This document shows positions 1 to 8,423 of a stretch of DNA of 34,654 nt, one piece after another. The stretch spans positions 1 through 34,654 of the forward strand of contig DBKH01000006.1 in assembly GCA_002297815.1 (NCBI GenBank). Direction: 5' to 3'. The number at the start of each line of letters is the position of its first letter. The first letter of the stretch is position 1. Source of the DNA: Bacteroidales bacterium UBA755. GTDB lineage: Bacteria; Bacteroidota; Bacteroidia; Bacteroidales; UBA932. The notes below the pieces were generated by a model. That model was given only the letters and a program-made list of their open reading frames with translations. It had not been told where the DNA came from and made no database searches. The translations under genes and the position numbers were made by a program.

Positions 1-38
1 AAGATAAGAATATTTTAGTGAATATGAAAATAAATTGC

Positions 39-46
39 TTTCTTTG
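39..46 (+). promoter_or_regulatory. possible -7 box for lpxD
   Basis: TTTCTTTG differs from the Bacteroidota -7 consensus TAnnTTTG at one position and lies 41 bases before the lpxD start. No convincing -33 TTTG is seen at the right distance, so the call is weak. Confidence 0.35.
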
Positions 47-87
47 CAGACCATTTAGTAATTGTAGATTAAAATTGCCAGTATAAG

Positions 88-1077
88 ATGGAATTTACCG
101 CAAAGCAATTGGCGCAGGTGCTCAAGGGAACCGTTGAGGGTGACCCTCAGGCTACAGTGACATCATTCGCCAAGATCGAACATGGAAAACCAGGACAGTT
201 GTGCTTTTTCGCAAATCCGAAGTACGAGAAATATGTTTACACGTGCAGGGCGAGCATCCTGCTGGTCAACAAGAATTTTACTCCCAAGGAGGCGGTGGCA
301 TCAACCATGGTGAGGGTTGACGATGCCTACAAGTCACTTGCCGACCTTCTTAAATATGTCTCTACGCAAAAACGTACCGACAAGAGGCACAGAGGGTTCC
401 GCTCATCGTGGTTCCTGACCACCAAGTTCGGTAAAAAAGTCTATCTCGGGAGCCACTCCTACGTGGGACACCACGCCAAGGTCGGTGACTATACTAAGAT
501 CTACGAGAATGTTTATGTTGGTGACAACACAGTGATCGGCTCGCATTGCATCATCTATCCCGGTGTGGTAATCTATCCTGGTATGGTGATTGGTGACAAC
601 GTGATTATCCACGCCAATGCTGTCATCGGTTCTGATGGCTTTGGTAACGCCCCACTTCCAGATGGCACTTGGGAGAAAATCGAGCACATCGGCAATGTGG
701 TCATCGGCAACAATGTAGAGATCGGTGCCGGCACTACCATCGACAAGTCCGAGATGGAGTCCACGATCATCGGCAACGGTGTGAAGATTGACAATCTCTG
801 CCAGATTGCCCACAATGTACAAATCGGTGACAACACCGTGATGGCGGCCCAATGCGGCATCGCTGGTTCCACAAAGATCGGCAAGAACTGCATTCTGGCG
901 GGCCAAGTAGGCATTGCTGGGCATCTGAATATAGCCGACAACACCACGATCGGAGCCCAGTGCGGTGTGATCGGGAATATTCGTAAGTCAGGTCAGGTAT
1001 TCCTTGGCTCACCGGCTCTTCCTCTGAAAAACTACCTCCGCAGCTACGCTGTCTTCAAGCGTCAGGGAGAGGAATAG
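88..1077 (+). CDS. lpxD: UDP-3-O-acylglucosamine N-acyltransferase LpxD
   Basis: LpxD adds the second 3-hydroxyacyl chain, from acyl-ACP, to UDP-3-O-acylglucosamine in the cytoplasmic part of lipid A synthesis. The 329-residue length is normal for the family. Residues 1-100 form the uridine-binding N-terminal domain, and from about residue 115 there are left-handed beta-helix hexapeptide repeats ([IV]G.N.. pattern). The motif IHANAVIGSDGFG (174-186) is present, and His242 in QIAHNVQIGDNT matches the catalytic histidine of the family (His239 in E. coli). The ATG at 88 gives the expected N-terminus (MEFTAKQLAQVL). It is the first gene of an lpxD-lpxC-lpxA run on the plus strand, although lpxC has its own promoter about 100 bases downstream of the lpxD stop. 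Confidence 0.96.
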   Translation: MEFTAKQLAQVLKGTVEGDPQATVTSFAKIEHGKPGQLCFFANPKYEKYVYTCRASILLVNKNFTPKEAVASTMVRVDDAYKSLADLLKYVSTQKRTDKRHRGFRSSWFLTTKFGKKVYLGSHSYVGHHAKVGDYTKIYENVYVGDNTVIGSHCIIYPGVVIYPGMVIGDNVIIHANAVIGSDGFGNAPLPDGTWEKIEHIGNVVIGNNVEIGAGTTIDKSEMESTIIGNGVKIDNLCQIAHNVQIGDNTVMAAQCGIAGSTKIGKNCILAGQVGIAGHLNIADNTTIGAQCGVIGNIRKSGQVFLGSPALPLKNYLRSYAVFKRQGEE

Positions 1078-1109
1078 TAGCCATTTGCTACGAAGTGGCG
1101 AAGTAATCC

Positions 1110-1140
1110 TTGAATATTCAAAATTTCATTGCTATCTTTG
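1110..1140 (+). promoter_or_regulatory. lpxC promoter (Bacteroidota type)
   Basis: TTG at 1110-1112 and a perfect -7 box TATCTTTG at 1133-1140 are separated by 20 bases, and the lpxC ATG follows 40 bases later. This matches the TTTG / TAnnTTTG promoter architecture described for Bacteroides. The lpxC group can therefore be transcribed independently of lpxD. Confidence 0.7.
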
Positions 1141-1180
1141 CAGACTGCTGTATTTTACGCAGTTTGCTAAAGATTGATTT

Positions 1181-2098
1181 ATGAACCTAAATAAGCAAAA
1201 GACCCTTGCCGCTGAATATGCTTTTCATGGTAAAGGACTTCATACAGGGAAAGTGTCAAACATGGTTCTCCGGCCAGCTCCGGTGAACACAGGAATAGTA
1301 TTCCATAGGACAGACCTTGGTGAGATGGCTGTGGTTGAGGCACTCGCTGAGAATGTGTCTTCCACTGCCAGAAGCACAACGATTTCTAAAGGAGAAGCTT
1401 CTGTCGCTACAATTGAGCATTTGATGTCCGCTCTTACCGGAATGGGTGTGGATAACGCCATTGTCGAAATTGATAATGTGGAAGTTCCGATTTTGGATGG
1501 CAGTGCCCGTTATTATGTAGAGGCGATTTCCAAAGATGGTCTTAAAGAACAAGACGCGGAAAGACAGTACATCACTATTCCAGAAGAGATTGAAGTAAGG
1601 GACGAGAAGACAGGTTCCTTTGTGAGAATAACCCCAGCTGATGCTCCATCCATGGACGTTACGGTAGATTTCGGTTCTAGGGTACTTGGCGTTCAGACTG
1701 CTCATTGGGACGAATCTACAGATTATTCAACCCAGATTGGCCCGTGCCGCACATTTGTCTTTTTCCATGAGATTGAATATCTTTTCCAAAACAATCTTGT
1801 GAAAGGAGGCGATGTGGATAATGCGATTGTGATTGTTGAGCATCCTGTTCAACCTGAACAGATAGAAAGGCTGTCAGCATTGTTCAATGTTCCGAAACTG
1901 TCAATTAATGACAACGGGTACTTGAACAACCTTCAACTCCATTTCCCAAATGAGTGTGGCAGACACAAACTGTTGGACCTTATCGGTGACTTAAGGTTGG
2001 CAGGAGGGTATCTCAAGGCTAAAGTCACTGCTTTCAAACCAGGTCACACCATCAACACACGGACGGCTGCGGCAATCCGTGAGAGAATCAGAAAATAA
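1181..2098 (+). CDS. lpxC: UDP-3-O-acyl-N-acetylglucosamine deacetylase LpxC, without the usual FabZ fusion
   Basis: LpxC is the zinc-dependent deacetylase that commits UDP-3-O-acyl-GlcNAc to lipid A synthesis. The sequence shows the FHGKGLHTGK start (15-24), zinc ligands His80 (in IEHLMSAL) and His262/Asp266 (RHKLLDLIGD), and the catalytic histidine His289 in KPGHTINT. At 305 residues it is a stand-alone LpxC. In Bacteroides and most known Bacteroidota the homologue is a bifunctional LpxC-FabZ protein of about 460 residues. Here the frame ends in TAA just after the deacetylase domain and lpxA begins 11 bases later, so the dehydratase half is absent from this locus rather than frameshifted. 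The start is the ATG 40 bases after the promoter. Confidence 0.96.
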   Translation: MNLNKQKTLAAEYAFHGKGLHTGKVSNMVLRPAPVNTGIVFHRTDLGEMAVVEALAENVSSTARSTTISKGEASVATIEHLMSALTGMGVDNAIVEIDNVEVPILDGSARYYVEAISKDGLKEQDAERQYITIPEEIEVRDEKTGSFVRITPADAPSMDVTVDFGSRVLGVQTAHWDESTDYSTQIGPCRTFVFFHEIEYLFQNNLVKGGDVDNAIVIVEHPVQPEQIERLSALFNVPKLSINDNGYLNNLQLHFPNECGRHKLLDLIGDLRLAGGYLKAKVTAFKPGHTINTRTAAAIRERIRK

Positions 2099-2109
2099 AA
2101 CATTCGAAT

Positions 2110-2922
2110 ATGAACAAAATTTCACCGTTGGCGTCAGTCAGCCCGAACGCAAAGCTTGGCGATAACATTGAGATCGGCCCTTTCGCTTTCATTGATGAGA
2201 ACGTAGAGATTGGGGACGGATGCGTGATCCAACCTAATGCTGTGATTTACCCTTATGTCAAGATGGGTAAGAACTGTCATGTTTTTCCGGGTGCTGTTGT
2301 AGGTGCCATTCCTCAGGATCTAAAGTATGAAGGGGAGATCACCTATGTTGAGATAGGCGATAATGTTACTATCCGTGAATGCGTTACCATTAACCGTGGA
2401 ACAAAAGCAAGCGGAAAAGGTGTGACAAAGATTGGCAGCAACACATTGCTGATGTCTTACGTCCATGTCGCTCATGACTGCGTTGTGGGAGAGCATTGCA
2501 TCTTGGTCAGCTTCGTTGGCATTGCTGGGGAGACAGTTGTTGATGATTGGGCAATTGTAGGAGGCGGTGCTAAGGCTCACCAGTTCTCAAAGATCGGCTG
2601 CCACGCCATGGTCGGTGGAATGTCCAAGATCAACAAGGACATACCTCCTTACGTCCTCTGTGGCCGAGATCCTATCTGCTATTCTGGAGTAAACATTGTC
2701 GGTCTTCGTCGTCGTGGCTTCTCGGCTGAGGTCATCCGCAACATTAAAGACATCTACGACACGATCTATTTCTCCGGCTACAACATCACCGATGGTTGCG
2801 CCAAGGTTGAGGCCGGATTCCCTCAGAGCGAGGAGCGTGACACCATCCTGAATTTCATCAGAAGCTCGAAGCGTGGAATCATCAGGGCAAACGACTCCCA
2901 CGAGAAAGGAGAATTTGAATAA
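2110..2922 (+). CDS. lpxA: acyl-ACP-UDP-N-acetylglucosamine O-acyltransferase LpxA
   Basis: LpxA catalyses the first step of lipid A synthesis, transferring a 3-hydroxyacyl group from acyl-ACP to UDP-GlcNAc. The 270 residues consist of an N-terminal hexapeptide-repeat beta-helix (I.P.A.I, I.....IG.N patterns up to about residue 190) and a helical C-terminal domain. His122 in YVHVAHDCVVGEH matches the catalytic histidine of the family (His125 in E. coli), and the GTKASGKG loop (97-104) is typical. The gene follows lpxC by 11 bases and is surely co-transcribed with it. The start codon lies inside the word GAATATG (2106-2112), a context shared by several genes in this window. Confidence 0.96.
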   Translation: MNKISPLASVSPNAKLGDNIEIGPFAFIDENVEIGDGCVIQPNAVIYPYVKMGKNCHVFPGAVVGAIPQDLKYEGEITYVEIGDNVTIRECVTINRGTKASGKGVTKIGSNTLLMSYVHVAHDCVVGEHCILVSFVGIAGETVVDDWAIVGGGAKAHQFSKIGCHAMVGGMSKINKDIPPYVLCGRDPICYSGVNIVGLRRRGFSAEVIRNIKDIYDTIYFSGYNITDGCAKVEAGFPQSEERDTILNFIRSSKRGIIRANDSHEKGEFE

Positions 2923-3616
2923 TAGTGAAGAAACTCCCTTGCTGCTTAGTGTGGCATGGTTTCCTCCGATTAGCTATTTCGCATTGATTGCTAAAGACTT
3001 CATCCTGTCCCCGGACAGGGTGAAGCCTTCTGTTGTTTACCTTGAGGCTTGCGAACATTATCAGAAGCAATCATGGAGAAACCGTTTCCGCTACTATGCA
3101 GCCGACGGTCCTCAAAGTCTGAACTTTCCGATTGTTCACGAGAGTGGTACTCACGAACTGCCGATCACTAGGATCAAGGTGGATTACTCTACCCCGTGGC
3201 TGATCCGTACCGAACGGGCTATCGCCTCAGCCTACGAATCCTCAGCCTATTTTGAATATTATAAGGATGGCCTCTTCGCCATTCTGGATTCGCGACCAGA
3301 GACGTTGTTTGACCTTGATCTTCAATTGATTAAATTTTTCCTCCGAAAGACCGGCATCTCGGTGGAACTGAGAATGACTGATGAATATGTCCCCGTCCGT
3401 TCCCGTGAAATACCTGTGGACACGGGCCGCTACGGGATGGACTTCCGAGAACTTATCCATCCGAAACGCCCGGACAACATTCTTAAAGACCTTAATCTGG
3501 AAAAACCGTACTTCCAGGTCTTTGCCCGGAAATACGGTTTCGTTCCGAATCTTTCAATCATGGATCTTCTATTCAATGAAGGTCCCGACTCAATCTCCTA
3601 TCTTAAAAACTTATAG
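2915..3616 (+). CDS. WbqC-family protein
   Basis: The protein resembles the WbqC-like family found in O-antigen or cell-envelope loci and widespread in Bacteroidota; its biochemical role is not settled. The recognisable start of the family is LLLSVAWFPPISYFALI, followed by the conserved ACEHYQKQSWRNR block and FPIVHE. No signal peptide or membrane segment is seen. The start is uncertain. The open frame extends back to a GTG at 2873 inside lpxA, but conservation begins only near residue 22 of that frame. TTG codons at 2915 (chosen, overlapping the last 8 bases of lpxA) and 2939 are the plausible starts, with no ATG available. Its position right after lpxA suggests translational coupling and an envelope role, which is an inference. 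Confidence 0.75.
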   Translation: MNNSEETPLLLSVAWFPPISYFALIAKDFILSPDRVKPSVVYLEACEHYQKQSWRNRFRYYAADGPQSLNFPIVHESGTHELPITRIKVDYSTPWLIRTERAIASAYESSAYFEYYKDGLFAILDSRPETLFDLDLQLIKFFLRKTGISVELRMTDEYVPVRSREIPVDTGRYGMDFRELIHPKRPDNILKDLNLEKPYFQVFARKYGFVPNLSIMDLLFNEGPDSISYLKNL

Positions 3617-3628
3617 ACATTTTCTGTC

Positions 3629-3677
3629 ACTGAGCTTGTCGAAGTACCGAGCTTGTCGGTTGCTGAGCTTGTCGAAT
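3629..3677. repeat. three tandem copies of a GAGCTTGTCG short repeat
   Basis: GAGCTTGTCG occurs at 3632-3641, 3649-3658 and 3665-3674, spaced 17 and 16 bases apart, the first in the context CACTGAGCTTGTCGAAGTA. The cluster fills most of the 84 bases between two converging genes. The reverse complement of the first copy, TTCGACAAGCTCAGTGA, reappears inside tilS at 10554-10570, and a degenerate form follows the shikimate dehydrogenase gene. It behaves like a dispersed short interspersed repeat rather than a classical terminator. Confidence 0.75.
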
Positions 3678-3700
3678 CTCCGAAATGCCCGAAACCAAGT

Positions 3701-5404
3701 TTAGAACCTCCACCCGAACGTTGCTGTCACACTATAGATTTCCCTCTTGTTGAGGATCATCGGAGAGTCAATGCCGTCAAGATAGTTGGCATAAGGGGAG
3801 ATATATTCATCAGCCAACGTTGTCAGCCTAGCTGCGATGTCAGCAAAGAACGACCCGTTTGATGAATATCCAAGACCGACAGAGAAAGCGTTGATCCTAT
3901 CATTCAACTTAGTCTTCAGGTCTCCGTTATAAACATATTCAGGAGTGGTTGTGAAGTTGTACCCCGCGCGCACAGCGAGCTCAGGGACAGGCTTGAACTC
4001 TGCGCCAAGTCTTATCATGTGTGACACACCCATGAAGTCGCGTATTTCATCGTTCACGTCATCGAAAGAACTGTCCCAATTACCTTCTGTACTCATGAAT
4101 TTCATGGTGCTGTAGTCGGTCATCTCGTAGTCGGCACTCAGAAGGGCCATTCCTGCAAATGTGAATGCTGCTCCTGCATTGAGCCTATACGGTGAACGAA
4201 GCCTGTAGGAATAGTTGCCTTCCGGAGTCTGAGCTGATCCATTGAATTGAGAGTGAGTGTAGTTCACGTTCACGTCATGGCGCCAACGCTCATTGATCTC
4301 CATAACAGTTGGAGTTTGAACAGCAGCTCCAAGACGTATTCCATCAACCGGTGTGAAAAGGAAACCAATCTTCCCATAAACACCGCTGCCTTCAGCTGTG
4401 TAGGAATAGCGTGTGCGATAGCTGTCAAAATTAGTACTACCCTTCTCCCCGAAATCAATCGGGAAGTTTTCAGGATCTTGTGCAGCTTCTTTGAAATACT
4501 CATCAAAATCATAATTCAGAGATGAGATTCCGAGATTCACTCCCAAGAAGAACTTATGGCTGAAATTGAATCCGACATTCAAGATTGCATCGTATTTGCT
4601 CCCTGTCACCTTGCGACCGTAGGCCTGATTAAGCTTTCCACCAAGGATCACATCGTAGATGTAATTTCCGTCCTCATCCTTTTTGCCTGTGTTCTCGCTT
4701 ATTTCGGTGGCAGCGATGTAGCGCCAGTAGTAGCTCGGATCCTTTGTGTCTCCGTAGTTGGCGATAGCTCCTGCCTGGGCGTTTGCGATTACGTTCCATG
4801 GTGCGAACTGATTTCTGTCATCCGCATAGTAGTAGGCGTTGTCCCAAATGTCAATTTCATTGTTGTTCGCATCGCGGTAACCGTTCAAGAAGTCGATGTC
4901 GAATCCATCAGCAGCCACAGCCATCGAACTTAGGTAACTTGTCTTGTCGTTCTGCCCTCCAGCCTGCATCTGTCCAGTGTAGTTGTTTGTTCCGTTGAAC
5001 AAAAAGCCGTATGTGATGGCCGTCAAACCGCTGCGATTTCCTGTGGACCAGTTGAAGGTGGCTCCGATGTTAGGTAGTGTCACCCTGGCTAGGTTCTTTG
5101 TCCGCTCGTTGAGGAATATGTCACTGCCACCTGTCGGATAAGCACTGTATGATGAACTCATTGAGCTTATCGTGAGATTCGGAGAAATCGTGAACTGTGA
5201 ATATCCCGCAACAGCAGACCCGGCAGGGTTTATTCCGATAGATCCCAGATCTCCGCCAACAGCGGTCATCGCGTTGCCCATGCCGATTGACCTTGCTGTT
5301 CCATAATAGTTGTTCTGGCTGAATGTCAGCCCATCGTACATTGTTTGAGCACCGGCTATTGTTGCAGTCGTGGACAACAGTATTGTGAATAATGCTTTTT
5401 TCAT
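3701..5404 (-). CDS. FadL/OmpP1-type outer-membrane beta-barrel protein
   Basis: The 567-residue protein starts with a signal peptide (MKKALFTILL...AGAQ, about residues 1-20). It then shows the FadL/OmpP1 (toluene-X) signature of a glycine- and asparagine-rich N-terminus, including ARSIGMGNAMTAVGGDLGSIGINPAG-like residues about 36-61. The rest alternates beta strands with many aromatic residues and ends in ATFGWRF with a terminal Phe, as expected for BamA-inserted barrels. Members of this family move hydrophobic substrates across the outer membrane, but the substrate here is unknown. It lies 29 bases downstream of the W/Y-rich lipoprotein gene on the same strand, so the two probably form an operon and may interact at the outer membrane (inference). 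Confidence 0.85.
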   Translation of the reverse strand: MKKALFTILLSTTATIAGAQTMYDGLTFSQNNYYGTARSIGMGNAMTAVGGDLGSIGINPAGSAVAGYSQFTISPNLTISSMSSSYSAYPTGGSDIFLNERTKNLARVTLPNIGATFNWSTGNRSGLTAITYGFLFNGTNNYTGQMQAGGQNDKTSYLSSMAVAADGFDIDFLNGYRDANNNEIDIWDNAYYYADDRNQFAPWNVIANAQAGAIANYGDTKDPSYYWRYIAATEISENTGKKDEDGNYIYDVILGGKLNQAYGRKVTGSKYDAILNVGFNFSHKFFLGVNLGISSLNYDFDEYFKEAAQDPENFPIDFGEKGSTNFDSYRTRYSYTAEGSGVYGKIGFLFTPVDGIRLGAAVQTPTVMEINERWRHDVNVNYTHSQFNGSAQTPEGNYSYRLRSPYRLNAGAAFTFAGMALLSADYEMTDYSTMKFMSTEGNWDSSFDDVNDEIRDFMGVSHMIRLGAEFKPVPELAVRAGYNFTTTPEYVYNGDLKTKLNDRINAFSVGLGYSSNGSFFADIAARLTTLADEYISPYANYLDGIDSPMILNKREIYSVTATFGWRF

Positions 5405-5433
5405 TGTCTGTAAGATTGTTGAGTTAATGGAAC

Positions 5434-6774
5434 TTACCTTCTTCCTCCGCTGCTTCTAGATCCGCCTCCACTGTAAGATCCTCCTGAACTTCTGGAAGAG
5501 CCTCCACCAGAGTAGCTACGGCTTGAACTTCCGGAAGAGAACGAACTTGATGAATTTCTGCTTGTCGAGTAACTGCTAGAACTCCTTGAGGAAGAGCCGG
5601 AAGAGTAGTCGCTGCTTGAAGATGACCTATACGATCCTGATGATCTGTAGCTGCCTGAGGAACTTCTGCTGGAATTGCCGCCTGAATAGCTTCTGGATGA
5701 TGCTCCACTAGCACTTCTGCTGCTAGCAGGTCTTGAGTACATCATTGAGGAAGACGAAGATGAAGAGCGGCTGCTTCCATAAGAGGACCTAGCGGATGAA
5801 GACCCATTGGACCTTACCGTACTCCCTGCTGAGGATCTTACGGACGAGGATCTCGAAGAGGTTGATCTGACAGAAGCCGGCCTGTTAACCGATGAGATCG
5901 AGGTCCTTGTGCTGCCTGTGCGTCCGCTTAGGCTTGAAGATCTAGTCGTTGACGCGGAAGATCTTGTGACTGATCCGGAACCGCTTCTGGATCTGGTCAT
6001 TGAAGAACTTCTAACACCTGCGCTCCTTGAAGATGAACCGATTCCGCTTCTTCTGCTAGAGCTGGTTGTGGACAGACGCGGAGTATAGACTCTGCCACTG
6101 CCCGGACCGAAGAAGTCGTGGTCGTGAAAGTGATGCGGGCCATGTCCCCATCCTCCATGGTACCACGGATCATGCCATCCGCTGTACCAGCCTCCATACC
6201 AGCCACCGTACCAACCGCTGTGATACCAAGGATCCCAGTACCATGGATCGTACCATCCGCTGTAATACCATGGATTGCTCCATCCCCAAGAATATCCATA
6301 GTACCAAGGGTCATAATACCAAGGTGAGTACCATCCGCCATAGTACCAAGGGTTCGCTCCCCAGTAGATTGAGGTGTAGAATGGACGATTCCAAGAGTAC
6401 CATGAAGTCGCGTACCAAGGTTGATAGGCCGCCCATGTGTCAAATCCGTTGTCGTAAAGATAGACGGATGTGGTGTTGTTCGTGTTGTTGAAATCTATTC
6501 TCGCTGCTTTGTTCTCAGGAATGTACAGAGTGTCCACCTTCTCTCCGCTTTTCATGAAGATAGGTGAGTCCTTTGTCTTAGCCACAAGAAGATCGGTCTC
6601 CTCATCGTTTGCGGAGGCTACGGCTTCTTCAGCCTGATGAACCTTTGCCTTGGAGGTATAGTAGATTCCGTCCTGATACTTCTGTTTGGAAGCATCGGAA
6701 GCATATCGCGCTGCTGAACCGCACGAAGTCAGTGCCAGAAGCGCCGAGATAAAGAGGATTGTGCGTGTTTTCAT
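5434..6774 (-). CDS. low-complexity W/Y/G- and S/R-rich lipoprotein
   Basis: This is a predicted lipoprotein of 446 residues with no enzymatic motif that I recognise. The start chosen is the internal ATG giving MKTRTILFISALLALTSCGS, with a lipobox LTSC and Cys18 as the lipidated residue; an upstream in-frame start at 6798 would add 8 residues. Residues 19-110 look like an ordinary folded domain. Residues about 114-215 are a run of PWYY, GGWY and DPWY units, then a His-rich patch (HGPHHFHDHD, 211-220). The remaining roughly 215 residues are almost only Ser, Arg, Gly and Thr, like an extended surface linker. The gene precedes the OmpP1-type porin gene. Function is unknown; a structural or matrix-forming envelope protein is a guess. 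Confidence 0.75.
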   Translation of the reverse strand: MKTRTILFISALLALTSCGSAARYASDASKQKYQDGIYYTSKAKVHQAEEAVASANDEETDLLVAKTKDSPIFMKSGEKVDTLYIPENKAARIDFNNTNNTTSVYLYDNGFDTWAAYQPWYATSWYSWNRPFYTSIYWGANPWYYGGWYSPWYYDPWYYGYSWGWSNPWYYSGWYDPWYWDPWYHSGWYGGWYGGWYSGWHDPWYHGGWGHGPHHFHDHDFFGPGSGRVYTPRLSTTSSSRRSGIGSSSRSAGVRSSSMTRSRSGSGSVTRSSASTTRSSSLSGRTGSTRTSISSVNRPASVRSTSSRSSSVRSSAGSTVRSNGSSSARSSYGSSRSSSSSSSMMYSRPASSRSASGASSRSYSGGNSSRSSSGSYRSSGSYRSSSSSDYSSGSSSRSSSSYSTSRNSSSSFSSGSSSRSYSGGGSSRSSGGSYSGGGSRSSGGRR

Positions 6775-6925
6775 TTCTGAATCTCCTATATTTGACAATT
6801 AATTCGTAACTTCGTGGCCGCATACCAAGGTGTTGGCCACACAAAAGTTCTCTGATGAACAAAATCCATACCTTTCGGAATATTGCACAATAATAAGAAT
6901 AATTGACAAAAACAGCAAAAGAATA

Positions 6926-8404
6926 ATGGCAAAGGAAGTGACAAAAAGGTCTGAGAACTATTCTCAGTGGTACAATGATTTGGTCGTGAAGGCAGATTTG
7001 GCGGAGCAGTCCGCTGTCAGGGGATGCATGGTCATCAAGCCGTACGGCTATGCAATTTGGGAGAAGATGCAGCATGTCTTAGACAAAATGTTCAAGGAGA
7101 CTGGAGCTGTGAATGCTTATTTCCCGCTTTTTATCCCAAAGTCGTTCTTTAGCAGAGAGGCCGAACATGTCGCGGGGTTTGCTAAAGAATGTGCCGTTGT
7201 CACTCATCATAGACTTATGAACGACCCGGATGGAAATGGTGTTGTCGTTGATCCATCCTCAAAACTTGAGGAAGAGTTGATTGTAAGACCGACTTCCGAG
7301 ACAATCATTTGGAGTACCTACAAGAACTGGATCACATCATGGAGAGACCTTCCTATCATGTGCAACCAGTGGGCGAACGTTGTCCGCTGGGAGATGCGCA
7401 CAAGGCTTTTCCTTCGTACCGCTGAGTTTCTCTGGCAGGAGGGCCACACTGCTCATGCTACCTCTCAGGAGGCTCAGGAAGAGGCAAAGAGAATGGTCGG
7501 AGTCTATGCTAAATTTGCCCGTGAGTTCATGGCATTGCCAGTAATAGTGGGACACAAAAGTCCTAACGAGAGGTTTGCTGGTGCGCTTGACACCCTTACG
7601 ATAGAGGCGATGATGCAGGATGGAAAGGCTCTTCAGGCAGGAACATCGCACTTCCTAGGTCAAAACTTCGCGAAGTCATTCGATGTTAAATATACTGACA
7701 AAGAGGGCCAGCAGCAATATGTTTGGGCTACATCATGGGGCGTTTCAACAAGACTCATGGGAGCCCTTGTGATGGCTCATGGTGATGACAATGGACTTGT
7801 CCTGCCTCCGGCCCTTGCTCCTATTCAGGTTGTTATGGTCCCTATTTTCAAGACAGACGAGGAGCACACAAGGATTCTTGAGAAGATGGCTCAGCTAAAA
7901 CAGGCTCTTGAGGCTGAGGGACACACTGTCAAGATTGATGACCGTGACACCCTTCGTCCAGGATTTAAATTTGCTGAGTGGGAGCTCAAAGGAGTCCCTG
8001 TTCGTTTGGCCATGGGGCCTCGCGATCTTGAGAACGGCACGGTCGAAGTCCACAGAAGAGACACACTTGAGAAACAGACGGTCGCTCTCGAAGGCCTTGA
8101 TAAGTCAATAGCTACCCTCTTGGATGACATTCAGAGGACAATTTATCAGAAGGCGTTCGACTTCCGTGCGTCACATGTTGAGAAGTGCGATGACTGGGAG
8201 GAGTTCAAGTCTAAGATTGGAACTGGTAAATTCTTGCTCTGTCATTGGGACGGCACAGCCGAGACCGAGCAGAAGATCAAGGATGAGACTAAGGCCACGA
8301 TCCGCTGCATCCCTGTGGACAGTTTTGTTTGCGAGGAGGAAGGCAAGGACATCTATTCTGGCAAACCTTCGAAGCAGAGGGTTGTCTTCGGAATTGCATA
8401 TTAA
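6926..8404 (+). CDS. proS: prolyl-tRNA synthetase, archaeal/eukaryote-like short type
   Basis: ProS charges tRNA-Pro with proline. The 492-residue form has no editing insertion and ends in FGIAY with a terminal tyrosine, features of the archaeal/eukaryote-like type used by many Bacteroidota instead of the long bacterial type. Class II signatures visible are the RPTSETIIW block (121-129), RWEMRTRLFLRTAEFLWQEGHTAHAT (about 154-179) and, further on, an anticodon-binding domain followed by the C-terminal zinc-like domain. The open frame reaches back to 6830, but the ATG at 6926 (MAKEVTKRSENYSQWYND) is the family start and is chosen. The upstream region is divergent to the lipoprotein gene. DUF3078 and tilS follow with short gaps, suggesting one transcript. 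Confidence 0.95.
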   Translation: MAKEVTKRSENYSQWYNDLVVKADLAEQSAVRGCMVIKPYGYAIWEKMQHVLDKMFKETGAVNAYFPLFIPKSFFSREAEHVAGFAKECAVVTHHRLMNDPDGNGVVVDPSSKLEEELIVRPTSETIIWSTYKNWITSWRDLPIMCNQWANVVRWEMRTRLFLRTAEFLWQEGHTAHATSQEAQEEAKRMVGVYAKFAREFMALPVIVGHKSPNERFAGALDTLTIEAMMQDGKALQAGTSHFLGQNFAKSFDVKYTDKEGQQQYVWATSWGVSTRLMGALVMAHGDDNGLVLPPALAPIQVVMVPIFKTDEEHTRILEKMAQLKQALEAEGHTVKIDDRDTLRPGFKFAEWELKGVPVRLAMGPRDLENGTVEVHRRDTLEKQTVALEGLDKSIATLLDDIQRTIYQKAFDFRASHVEKCDDWEEFKSKIGTGKFLLCHWDGTAETEQKIKDETKATIRCIPVDSFVCEEEGKDIYSGKPSKQRVVFGIAY

Positions 8405-8423
8405 TCTCTATAATAAACTTACT

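Noticed and set aside
403..924. 173-codon open frame antisense to lpxD
   Set aside because: It lies fully within lpxD on the opposite strand and its His/Val/Asp-rich product only mirrors the hexapeptide-repeat codons.
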